Positions 1 through 7,977 of a DNA stretch of 64,000 bases are shown piece by piece. How positions within the stretch are numbered: position 1 is the first letter of the stretch; each line of letters opens with the position of its first letter. This DNA comes from Chloroflexota bacterium (GTDB lineage: Bacteria > Chloroflexota > Anaerolineae > Aggregatilineales > Ch27). The translations under genes and the position numbers were made by a program. Under the pieces are notes generated by a model. It saw nothing but the letters and a program-made list of their open reading frames with translations, was not told where the DNA came from and did no database searches. Location: assembly GCA_019873685.1 (NCBI GenBank), contig JAIOAT010000007.1, positions 1 to 64,000 on the forward strand. The letters are read 5' to 3'.

Positions 1-105
1 ACGCCGGTCCGGCTGCTGGTAGAGATCGGCCTGCCGCTGGCGTTGCCGCCGCTGATCACCCTGGGTGCGCTGGCCGCCGCCGAGCACATGCTGACGTCCA
101 GTTAG
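1..105 (+). CDS. C-terminal fragment of a hydrophobic (membrane) protein, truncated by window start
   Basis: Frame 1 open from base 1 to TAG 103-105: TPVRLLVEIGLPLALPPLITLGALAAAEHMLTSS*. Confidence 0.5.
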   Translation, partial: TPVRLLVEIGLPLALPPLITLGALAAAEHMLTSS

Positions 106-1433
106 CCGCCAAGCGCCGTCGCCCGGTAAGCCTCCATGTCGATCACCGTCCCCTCCACGCGGGCCTGCTCCGCAGCGAAAGCCAGGAGATGGCTTTCCAG
201 CGCCGCGCGGGCATCGGTCAGCGGCGCTTGCCCTCCACCGCGTAATGTCGCCAGAAAAGCGGCCATCAGCCCCTGGTCGCCGCCGCCATGCGCGCCGAGT
301 CTGACCTCTGGCCGGATGACTTCCACCGCGCCGGTCAGATGGTCATGGATGCGAATCTCCTGTCGCAGCAGCATAAACTCGCCGAACAGAGTCGCCCGCG
401 TCCCGTCGATGCGCAGGGTGCGACCTTCTTCATGGCTGTGCCCATGCATGAAGAAACTGATCGTCGTCCCCGCCTCGGTCTGCATGGTCACGATCTGGTT
501 ATCCACCACATCGTTGTCACAGCGGTAGACACAGCGCCCGTACGGCCCCTCTTCCAGCGCGCGCCGGATAGACTCGCGGCGCAGGTCGCCGTTGGCCAGC
601 GTGGACATCGGCCATTCCAGCACCTGACTCAGATCGTAGTTCTCCGGCAAGCCCATCTCCCGCGCCATTGGCCGCCAGGGGCGGTAGTCCAGGTAGATGC
701 CCGGCGCGGAGAACGGACACGACGCTTCGACCGGGCAACCATCCGTGCAGCGCGCCGGAACATCCGGGCGCGGAGCCTGATCAGCGCGGAAGTGGCGTAA
801 CGTCCCAACCGAGCTGAGGCGGGTCACCCGCTCACCCAGAATCCAGTAGATCAGGTCGAGGTCATGGCAGGACTTGGCCAGAATCATCGGGCTGGACTGA
901 TCAGCGCGTCGCCAGTTGCCGCGTACAAAGCTGTGGGCCATGTGATAGTAGGCGACATTCTCACGGTGCTCATACGTCACTACATCGCCCAGCCGCCCGC
1001 TCTGTACCACATCATGCACCGCGCGGAAGAAGTCCGTATAACGCAGCACATGACAAATCTGCAGCAGCCGCCCGCTGCGTTCCGCAGCACGGACCAGTGC
1101 TGTACAGTCTTCCAGCGTGGTCGCCATCGGTTTTTCCAGCAGCACGTCATAGCCCGCTTCCAGCGCCGCCAGCGCTGGAGCGACGTGCTGGTTGTCCTGC
1201 GTGGCGATGATCACCGCGTCGGCCAGCCGGGGCTGGCTGAGCAGCGGCTCCCAGGAAGCGTACTGCGCGTCCGGCGGCAGGTCATGCTGCCCGGCGAAGC
1301 GCGCCCGGCGCTCCGCGACCGGTTCCGCCACCGCCACAAACTCCAAGTCTGGATCGTATTCCAGCGCGTAACGTCCGTAGACATCCGTCCCACGCTGCCC
1401 GGCGCCGATCAACGCCAGTTTGAGCTTCTTCAC
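102..1433 (-). CDS. Gfo/Idh/MocA family oxidoreductase
   Basis: N-terminal Rossmann motif LALIGAGQRGTDVYGRYA; LLEKPMATTLEDC (EKP motif typical of the family). Confidence 0.9.
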   Translation of the reverse strand: MKKLKLALIGAGQRGTDVYGRYALEYDPDLEFVAVAEPVAERRARFAGQHDLPPDAQYASWEPLLSQPRLADAVIIATQDNQHVAPALAALEAGYDVLLEKPMATTLEDCTALVRAAERSGRLLQICHVLRYTDFFRAVHDVVQSGRLGDVVTYEHRENVAYYHMAHSFVRGNWRRADQSSPMILAKSCHDLDLIYWILGERVTRLSSVGTLRHFRADQAPRPDVPARCTDGCPVEASCPFSAPGIYLDYRPWRPMAREMGLPENYDLSQVLEWPMSTLANGDLRRESIRRALEEGPYGRCVYRCDNDVVDNQIVTMQTEAGTTISFFMHGHSHEEGRTLRIDGTRATLFGEFMLLRQEIRIHDHLTGAVEVIRPEVRLGAHGGGDQGLMAAFLATLRGGGQAPLTDARAALESHLLAFAAEQARVEGTVIDMEAYRATALGG

Positions 1434-1559
1434 CCCGCTCCTCCTTCACGATGTAACGCCCATCAGCCGCCAGCCTGCCCACCGAACACAATTCGCCGGT
1501 TGAAGCGCCCGTCACGTCCGGCTACACTTAGGACGCACGGGAACGAGAGGACAGGCTCA

Positions 1560-2336
1560 ATGACCGGCGAAAGCACCCGACGACTTGTACAGCGCCAGTT
1601 TGGCCAGCATGCCGCCGCCTATGTCACCAGCGCCACACATGCCGCCGGCGCAGACCTGGAGCGCCTGGTCACCCTGGTTGAGCCGCGGCCGGACTGGCGC
1701 GTGCTGGATGTGGCCACCGGCGGCGGGCACACCGCGCGCGTCTTTGCCCCGCACGTCACCCGGGTGATCGCCGCCGATCTGACCCTCGCCATGTTGCAGG
1801 CCGCCCAAAAGCATCACCGGCAGCTTGGCCTGGCTAACATCACCTACGTGCAGCTTGACGCTGTGGCCCTGCCCTTCGCCGCCGAGGTGTTCGATCTGGT
1901 GACCTGCCGGATCGCCCCGCACCACTTCCCCAGTATTCAGCAGTTTGTCAACGAAGCGGCACGGGTTACCCGCCCCGGCGGGCTGGTGGCCGTGATTGAC
2001 CAGATTATGCCCACAAATCGCAAAGCCGCCCGCTATGTGAACGCCTTTGAGCGCCTGCGCGATCCCAGTCACGCCTGGGCTTTCAGCCTCCCACGCTGGG
2101 AAGGCATGTTCAAGGCCGCCGGGCTGGATGTCCTGCACAGCGAATCCTACACAGAGCGCCACCGGTTGGCCGAATGGGCGGCACGCATGGGCTGCGCACC
2201 TGACACAGTGACCCGCCTGCGGGCCATGCTGATCCAGGCGCCGGAGAAGGCCGCTGAGTGGTTCCAGGCGGAACTTTTCCCCGGCGGTGGCGAAACCTTC
2301 CTGATCCATTACGGCCTGTTGCTGGGCCGCAAGTGA
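1560..2336 (+). CDS. class I SAM-dependent methyltransferase
   Basis: VLDVATGGGHTARVFAPHVTRVIAADLT motif I; start taken at ATG 1560 (MTGESTRRLVQRQF) inside the longer ORF 864..2336. Confidence 0.88.
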   Translation: MTGESTRRLVQRQFGQHAAAYVTSATHAAGADLERLVTLVEPRPDWRVLDVATGGGHTARVFAPHVTRVIAADLTLAMLQAAQKHHRQLGLANITYVQLDAVALPFAAEVFDLVTCRIAPHHFPSIQQFVNEAARVTRPGGLVAVIDQIMPTNRKAARYVNAFERLRDPSHAWAFSLPRWEGMFKAAGLDVLHSESYTERHRLAEWAARMGCAPDTVTRLRAMLIQAPEKAAEWFQAELFPGGGETFLIHYGLLLGRK

Positions 2337-2394
2337 TGAGCCGGTCTCCTGCAACTGGTGACTTTTCTTTCGCGACTTGACTACACGAATAGAC

Positions 2395-3630
2395 TTACCG
2401 ATTGCTGACCAGCCCCTGCAGCAATGCCGCCGCCCGCGCCGGCCCGCCCAGCCGCGCGAACTCCGCTGCCAGTTTCCGCGCTGTATCGCGTACGCCCGGA
2501 TCGGTGGCTACTGCCCGAATGCCTGGCAACAGCCTCCCCTGCCGCACATCCAGGGCGCTCAGGCTGATCCCGACCTTGGCCTGGGCCACGCGCCGCGCCT
2601 GCCCGCGCTGATCGGCGGCGTGAGGCACAACCACCTGCGGCAGGCCGTGCACCACCGCCGCATGCGTTGTGCCCATCCCCCCATGGTGAACAATTACACT
2701 GAGCCGGGGAAAGACATGGTCAAAATCGACCCAGTTGAGCAGGCGCGTGCCCGGCGGCAGCGCGGCCACCAGTTCCGCTTTCGGCCCGGTCTCCAGCGGC
2801 CGGCCCAGCACCACCAGCGGCACCAGCCCGATCCGGGCCAGCGCCTGAGCAGCCCAGCTCAGGAAACCCAGGTCTCCGGTGAACACTGTGCCCAGCGTCA
2901 CCAGACCCAGCGGCGCACCCTCCAGCGCCTGCAACCACTCCGGCGGATCGCCCTGCGGAGGCGTGGGCATTCCGCCGACGAACTGCGTTTGCGGCAGAAT
3001 TTCCGGGTCAGACTGGTGCCAGTAACGCGAAAAGTAGCTGATATGCAGGTGCGGGCTTTGGACGGCGGGCGTCGGTCCCTGCGAGAAGTTTGCGCCCTGC
3101 ACGCCAAAACGCCGCGCCAGCCGGGTGATCCGCTCCCGCGCTTCCGCAGCCAGAGTCAGCTGGATCGGCAGCAGGGCGTCCTCCGCCGGGGCAGGCAGCG
3201 CCGGCCACCCGCAGACCGCCAGCGGCACATCCAGCGCCTCCGCCGCCAGCGCCGAAGCCGCCAGAAAAGGATCAGTGACGATCGCATCCGGTCTGCCGCG
3301 TGTTTCTGCCAGCGCCAGCAACGCCTCCACCGCCGGGACGATCAGCGCTTCGGTCAGCCAGGTATCCAGCGCCCGGCTATAGCGCAAATGGATCGCTTCC
3401 TCCGGCGGCAGACTCGTCAGGTCAGGCGGCGGCGGGAGCGGCCACAGCCAGCCCGTCTGTGGAATGGCGGCGAAGGGCAGCCCGGCTGCGGCGATGGCCC
3501 GCGCCACCGGCGGCCCGCTGATCCACAGCACGCGCTCGCCTATTGCCTGCAGCGCCTGCGCCGTCTTGAGGTAGCCGCCCCAGTCCAGGTGACCCGGCAG
3601 CGGTGCGGAAATGAACCAGAATTCAGCCAT
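2395..3630 (-). CDS. glycosyltransferase, GT1/UGT-like (MGT family)
   Basis: HHGGMGTTHAAVVHGLPQVVVPHAADQRGQARRV donor-binding signature; N-term MAEFWFISAPLPGHL; internal start preferred over 3687. Confidence 0.85.
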   Translation of the reverse strand: MAEFWFISAPLPGHLDWGGYLKTAQALQAIGERVLWISGPPVARAIAAAGLPFAAIPQTGWLWPLPPPPDLTSLPPEEAIHLRYSRALDTWLTEALIVPAVEALLALAETRGRPDAIVTDPFLAASALAAEALDVPLAVCGWPALPAPAEDALLPIQLTLAAEARERITRLARRFGVQGANFSQGPTPAVQSPHLHISYFSRYWHQSDPEILPQTQFVGGMPTPPQGDPPEWLQALEGAPLGLVTLGTVFTGDLGFLSWAAQALARIGLVPLVVLGRPLETGPKAELVAALPPGTRLLNWVDFDHVFPRLSVIVHHGGMGTTHAAVVHGLPQVVVPHAADQRGQARRVAQAKVGISLSALDVRQGRLLPGIRAVATDPGVRDTARKLAAEFARLGGPARAAALLQGLVSNR

Positions 3631-3655
3631 AATGCCCAGGTTGTCAGCACGTCGG

Positions 3656-4234
3656 TCACAACGGCGCACCGGGGAGCGCGATCTCACCGCGGTTAATCAG
3701 CCGTGCGGTTCGTAAGACTGCCGTGATCGTCTTGGCGTCTTCCATCTCGCCGCGATCGATCAGTTCCAGCAGCTCGCCGAAAGGCATCCGCACGACTTCC
3801 AGAAATTCGTCATCATCACCCTGCAACACCGAAGGGTGCAGATCGGTAGCCACAAACAGGTGGATGTACTCGCTGCTGTAGCCCGGCGCCAGGAAGATGC
3901 CGCCAATGCGGGTCAGCCGGCCCGGAAACAGCCCGACTTCCTCCTGCAGCTCGCGGACAGCGCAATCGTGCGGATCCTCCCCCGGTTCCAGCGTGCCCGC
4001 CGGGATTTCCAGCAGCGTCACGCCCGCGGGCAGGCGGAACTGCCGCACCAGCGTAATCTGGCCGTCATCGTGCAGCGGCACGATCGCCACTGCGCCGCCG
4101 TGCCGGATCACCTCCCGGACAGCCTCCGTGCCATCCGGCAAGCGCACGGTTTCCAGGTACAGGTTGACCACCCGGCCCTCGTAAATCGTCTCTGTTTGCA
4201 GCACACTCTCGCGCATGGACATTCGCCTCAACAA
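3656..4234 (-). CDS. NUDIX hydrolase, ADP-ribose pyrophosphatase-like
   Basis: Nudix box GTLEPGEDPHDCAVRELQEEVGL. Confidence 0.92.
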   Translation of the reverse strand: MLRRMSMRESVLQTETIYEGRVVNLYLETVRLPDGTEAVREVIRHGGAVAIVPLHDDGQITLVRQFRLPAGVTLLEIPAGTLEPGEDPHDCAVRELQEEVGLFPGRLTRIGGIFLAPGYSSEYIHLFVATDLHPSVLQGDDDEFLEVVRMPFGELLELIDRGEMEDAKTITAVLRTARLINRGEIALPGAPL

Positions 4235-4288
4235 TGAGGGCGACCGCGTGGTCGCCCCGGAAGTCCAGAGGTTGGCCGACGCCGATGG

Positions 4289-5227
4289 TTACCGGCAGGG
4301 GATCACCAGCGTATCGCCGGCGCGGATCACATTCACGTTGCTGATGCCGTTGGCGTTGCGCAGGGCGGCCATCGTCACACCATAACGCAGGGCGATACGG
4401 TACAGGTTCTCGCCCGGCTGGATCAGGTGGGTCCCGCAGGTACCCTCGCCCAGTGGCGGCGCCTGGCCGGGGATACCCGGCGTGGGCGTCAGGTTGCCGC
4501 AACCGGGGATGACCAGCTCCTGCCCGACACGGACTACTGCCGCGTTCGCCAGGCCATTCGCCCGTGCAATGTCGGCAATAGTCACGCCGTAACGCAGAGC
4601 AATCCGGTAGACGTTTTGCCCGCGCTGAACCACATGGACACAATCCGAAGTCGCCAGCGCGGGGGCCAGCGTCACACCGGGGATTGGCGTCAGGGTGACC
4701 GGTGGCAGCACGCCCATAGCGGTCGCCGTCATCGTCTCGCGGATGTACGCCGTCTCCGTCGCACCGATGATCATGGCTGTGGCCGTCATCTCGCCAGCCT
4801 GCAGGTTAGATGGCTGAAAGGCAGGCAGGGTCGCCGTTGGCACCACAAATTGCTGCGCAGCCACCTGGGTATTACGGGCCGCCTGCGCCTGGGCAATCAG
4901 GGCCGTCGCCGTCATCGCTGCCGCGCTCACCGGCGTCTCCGTCGCTACGATGACTCCCGGCTTGACCGCGCCAGCGTCTGCCGGGGCCGCCAGCGCAGGG
5001 GTCTCCACAATGACCTCGACCGTTGGCACGATCGGCGCAGGCGATTCCAGAGGAATAACCGGAGTCTCCGACGGGATGGGTGGTGTTGCCGTAGCGGGCA
5101 CGATCGGGCCTTCACCAATGGGCGTGGGCGGAATGCCCTCCCCGCCCGGCTGGAAACAACCGCCCATTGCCAGCGTCACCACCAGGAACACTGGCACCAA
5201 TCGCAAGAAGCGCAGGACCGTATGCAT
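4289..5227 (-). CDS. lipoprotein with two C-terminal LysM domains
   Basis: Lipobox VTLAMGGC; two repeats HVVQRGQNVYRIALRYGVTIADIARANGL and HLIQPGENLYRIALRYGVTMAALRNANGI; start at ATG 5227. Confidence 0.85.
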   Translation of the reverse strand: MHTVLRFLRLVPVFLVVTLAMGGCFQPGGEGIPPTPIGEGPIVPATATPPIPSETPVIPLESPAPIVPTVEVIVETPALAAPADAGAVKPGVIVATETPVSAAAMTATALIAQAQAARNTQVAAQQFVVPTATLPAFQPSNLQAGEMTATAMIIGATETAYIRETMTATAMGVLPPVTLTPIPGVTLAPALATSDCVHVVQRGQNVYRIALRYGVTIADIARANGLANAAVVRVGQELVIPGCGNLTPTPGIPGQAPPLGEGTCGTHLIQPGENLYRIALRYGVTMAALRNANGISNVNVIRAGDTLVIPCR

Positions 5228-5371
5228 GCAACGCCTCCCGTGGACACGGCTCGGCTGATAGAGCGCCCCTCCTGCCGCCAGCAGGAGCACAGACGCATGA
5301 GAGCGACCGTGAAGTTATGCGACAGTCTACCATCAGGCCGGGCCGGGAGCAAGCGCCCCGGCAAATGCGGC

Positions 5372-5730
5372 CTACCCTTCTACCCGCAGCCACATCACCT
5401 GACAGGGAGCGAGGGTCAGGCTGATTCCACCGGTTTCCCAGGAGATCGAGCGCCCACTCACCAGATCGGTCAGCGCTGCCGCACCATCGCCGCCCAGGTC
5501 TGCAGGGCGTAACGTGACCGCCTGCGCCCTGTCGGAGACGTTATGCAAGGCCACAACCCGTGCCGCGCCATCAGGCGCAGTGCGGCGGATGGCAAACACC
5601 GCAGGGTTCAGATCAAGCACTTCCTGCGCCCCATTCGGATGGAAAGCTGCCTGCCGGCTACGGATGCGCAGCAGATCACAATAGCTGCGCAGCGTGCTCA
5701 GGCGCTTCAGCGCCTGACGAACGCTATAAC
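5372..5730 (-). pseudogene. C-terminal remnant of a GH13_18 (sucrose/glucosylglycerate phosphorylase-like) enzyme
   Basis: Continuous reading frame on - strand SVRQALKRLSTLRSYCDLLRIRSRQAAFHPNGAQEVLDLNPAVFAIRRTAPDGAARVVALHNVSD...; resembles the C-terminus of this family, but no catalytic barrel upstream. Confidence 0.6.
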
Positions 5731-5731
5731 G

Positions 5732-5761
5732 AAGACGCCCGGCTGGCTTGCCGGGCGTCTT
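5732..5761. terminator. Rho-independent-like hairpin, 12-bp perfect stem
   Basis: AAGACGCCCGGC-TGGCTT-GCCGGGCGTCTT; lies just 3' of the DUF35 OB-fold ORF (- strand). Confidence 0.6.
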
Positions 5762-5788
5762 GATCTGTTCTGGTGTTTGCGCGGCAGT

Positions 5789-6097
5789 TCAGCCGCGCAG
5801 CGGAGGCCGGAACTTGTAGCCGTAGACGATGATCCCGTTGCGACCATCAGTGCGCAACTTGCGGGTGACCATTTCGACCCGCATGCCGATGCTGACAGGT
5901 CCATCGAGATCGGTCAGCTGGGCGAGGACGGTCGGCCCGTCATCCAGCTTGATCAGCGCCAGTGTATACGGCGCCTGATCCTCAAAGCCTTCCGGCGCAT
6001 CGGTCACCACCGTGTAGCTGAGCACGGTCCCTTTGCCGCCGGAAATGAACGGCTGCTTGACCCCGGCAGTGGGCAACTGCTGAGCTTGCTGCACCAT
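5789..6097 (-). CDS. DUF35-type OB-fold protein (C-terminal half of Zn-ribbon/OB acyl-CoA associated protein)
   Basis: SGGKGTVLSYTVVTDAPEGFEDQAPYTLALIKLDDGPTVLAQLTD...; RBS-like AAGGGGGC upstream of ATG. Confidence 0.8.
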   Translation of the reverse strand: MVQQAQQLPTAGVKQPFISGGKGTVLSYTVVTDAPEGFEDQAPYTLALIKLDDGPTVLAQLTDLDGPVSIGMRVEMVTRKLRTDGRNGIIVYGYKFRPPLRG

Positions 6098-6111
6098 TCA
6101 GCCCCCTTGCG

Positions 6112-6315
6112 CTACCGGGCAGCGCGTACGAATTCAACAGCGGCCGCCACAGTGCGCGGCGCACGGTTTTCAAACGGTCTGGCTTCGTCAGTCCGGCTCT
6201 CACAGTAAGGGCAGTACTCGCGTGGCGGGAAAATGTTGGCGGCGCAATGCGGGCAGGTCACGCCCTGCAACGCATAGCGCTGGGAATTCAACCGCCAGTG
6301 ACGTGGAATGTGCAT
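6112..6315 (-). CDS. DUF35-type N-terminal zinc-ribbon protein
   Basis: MHIPRHWRLNSQRYALQGVTCPHCAANIFPPREYCPYCES: CPxC...CPYC zinc ribbon. Confidence 0.75.
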   Translation of the reverse strand: MHIPRHWRLNSQRYALQGVTCPHCAANIFPPREYCPYCESRTDEARPFENRAPRTVAAAVEFVRAAR

Positions 6316-6397
6316 AATCCGTTTCCTCCTGGCCCGCACTACTGAAACCTCGCGGGCTGCGGTGCTGCAATCTGGGCCACATTATCGGGCATCGCGC

Positions 6398-6450
6398 CTC
6401 TCAAAAGCTATCAGGCTAGGATTTGAGAGCTTTTTCACAGGTTTTGATAG
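6398..6450. promoter_or_regulatory. cluster of three related 15-bp boxes (candidate operator)
   Basis: 6398-6412 CTCTCAAAAGCTATC (+); 6415-6429 reverse complement CTCTCAAATCCTAGC; 6436-6450 reverse complement CTATCAAAACCTGTG; upstream of the DUF35 gene pair. Confidence 0.45.
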
Positions 6451-6530
6451 CTGGCCGGGGCAAGGAAGAAGCAACAGGCAGCACCTGACATCCCGTACCC
6501 GACGCCAGCGACACAGAAGCGCCCCGTCCT

Positions 6531-7619
6531 TTATTCCAGGCGTATCTTGCCGCGGAAGCGGGCATAGAGCGCGTAATCGATCTCGGTGCGGCGGCTGATG
6601 TAATCCCGCACGGTAGGCGCCTTGGGTACAGCCGCGGTGATCCGTTCGGTGACCGTGATGTCGAAGGCGTCCGATCCCGCGCCGCTGCCGTAGCTGACCA
6701 TCAGGATACGGTCGCCGGGCCGGGCGATGTCCAGCGTAGCCGCCAGCCCGATCAGGCTGCTGCCGGAATAGGTGTTGCCAATCTCGCCGGAAAGCAGGCC
6801 CGGCTTGTATTGCTCCGGGCTGAAGCCCAGCATCCCTGCCGCCCGTTGCGGGAACTTCACGTTGGGCTGGTGGAGGATGACATAGTCATAGTCTTTGGCC
6901 GTCTTGCCCAGCGCGTCCATCAGCGTTTTTCCCGCGCTCAGCACATGCTTGAAGTAGGCCGGTTCGCCGGTGAAACGGTCGCCGTGGCTGGGGTACATCT
7001 CGCCCTCACGCCGCCAGAAATCCGGCGTATCCGTCACAAAGCTGTAGGTGGCGTTGATCACCGCCAGCGCCGACTCCGCCGGGCCAAGGATATAGGCCGC
7101 GCCGCCCGCCGCCGCCGTGTACTCCAGCGCGTCCCCGGGACGGCCCTGCGCCGTGTCCATGCCAATGGCCAGCGCGTAGTCCGCCATGCTGCTGCCAACC
7201 AGCCCGATCGACGCCTGGATCGCCTCGGAACCGGCTTTGCAGGCAAACTCCCAGTCAGCGGCCTGCACATTCGGGACAGCGCCGATGCTTTCCGCCACAA
7301 TCGTGCTGGTCGGCTTGACGGCATAGGGGTGGCTTTCCGAGCCGACCCATACGGCCCGCAACTGCTGCGGGTCAATGCCCGCCCGCGCCAGCGCATTGCG
7401 CGCCGCCTCGATGGACATGGTCACCACGTCTTCATCCAGTCCGGGCACGGCTTTCTCCCGCACCGGCGAGCCGCCCGTCCCGCCCGTCCACACGCGGGCG
7501 ATCTCGCGGCCCGGCAGCCGGTAGCGCGGCACATACGCGCCATAGCCGGCAATGCCAACAGCCCGCGCTGGCCGCAACAGGGTCGCGCCTTTCTTCAGAG
7601 GATGTTCACCCGATTCCAT
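6531..7619 (-). CDS. hydroxymethylglutaryl-CoA synthase, archaeal/bacterial type
   Basis: [37 protein letters not shown] (active-site Cys), [20 protein letters not shown]. Confidence 0.9.
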   Translation of the reverse strand: MESGEHPLKKGATLLRPARAVGIAGYGAYVPRYRLPGREIARVWTGGTGGSPVREKAVPGLDEDVVTMSIEAARNALARAGIDPQQLRAVWVGSESHPYAVKPTSTIVAESIGAVPNVQAADWEFACKAGSEAIQASIGLVGSSMADYALAIGMDTAQGRPGDALEYTAAAGGAAYILGPAESALAVINATYSFVTDTPDFWRREGEMYPSHGDRFTGEPAYFKHVLSAGKTLMDALGKTAKDYDYVILHQPNVKFPQRAAGMLGFSPEQYKPGLLSGEIGNTYSGSSLIGLAATLDIARPGDRILMVSYGSGAGSDAFDITVTERITAAVPKAPTVRDYISRRTEIDYALYARFRGKIRLE

Positions 7620-7644
7620 CGCGCCTCAACTCCGTTTCTGTTCC

Positions 7645-7977
7645 CTACAGGTCATCCTCAGACAGCAGAGGGATGAGGTAGATCACCGGTTCTTCGTAAG
7701 GGTGCGCCCGCCGGATGGCCTGCACGACCGCCCTGGCCACCCTGCGCTCGCAGAACGTCTCAATGCGCACCTCGTCCACGCTGTTGATGCTTTCTTTCTC
7801 GCCGATATGCGGGTTTGCCGCGGCACCTGGCTTGAAGCGCCCCTGCCCGGCGCTGGTATAGGCGCAGTGAGTGTAGTTGCCGATGACGCCGCCGCCTGCC
7901 CCGGCGATGGCCTCCAGCACGCGATCCACGCTTTCCGGCGGCGTGCCCACCACGATCATGATTCGCTCGCTGTTCAT
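7645..7977 (-). CDS. standalone NIF3/YqfO-like C-terminal (CutA/PII-like) domain protein
   Basis: GGGVIGNYTHCAYTSAGQGRFKPGAAANPHIGEKESINSVDEVRIETFC...RRAHPYEEPVIYLIPL. Confidence 0.8.
   Translation of the reverse strand: MNSERIMIVVGTPPESVDRVLEAIAGAGGGVIGNYTHCAYTSAGQGRFKPGAAANPHIGEKESINSVDEVRIETFCERRVARAVVQAIRRAHPYEEPVIYLIPLLSEDDL

Noticed and set aside
864-1559. N-terminal extension of ORF 864..2336 (490 aa)
   Set aside because: Antisense to the Gfo/Idh/MocA gene, low-complexity Arg/Gln/His composition; true methyltransferase start is ATG 1560.
2377-3696. 439-aa + strand ORF
   Set aside because: Fully antisense to the GT1 glycosyltransferase; Arg/Gln-rich composition typical of high-GC antisense frames.
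4427-5512. 361-aa + strand ORF
   Set aside because: Antisense to LysM lipoprotein; Arg/His-rich, no domain.
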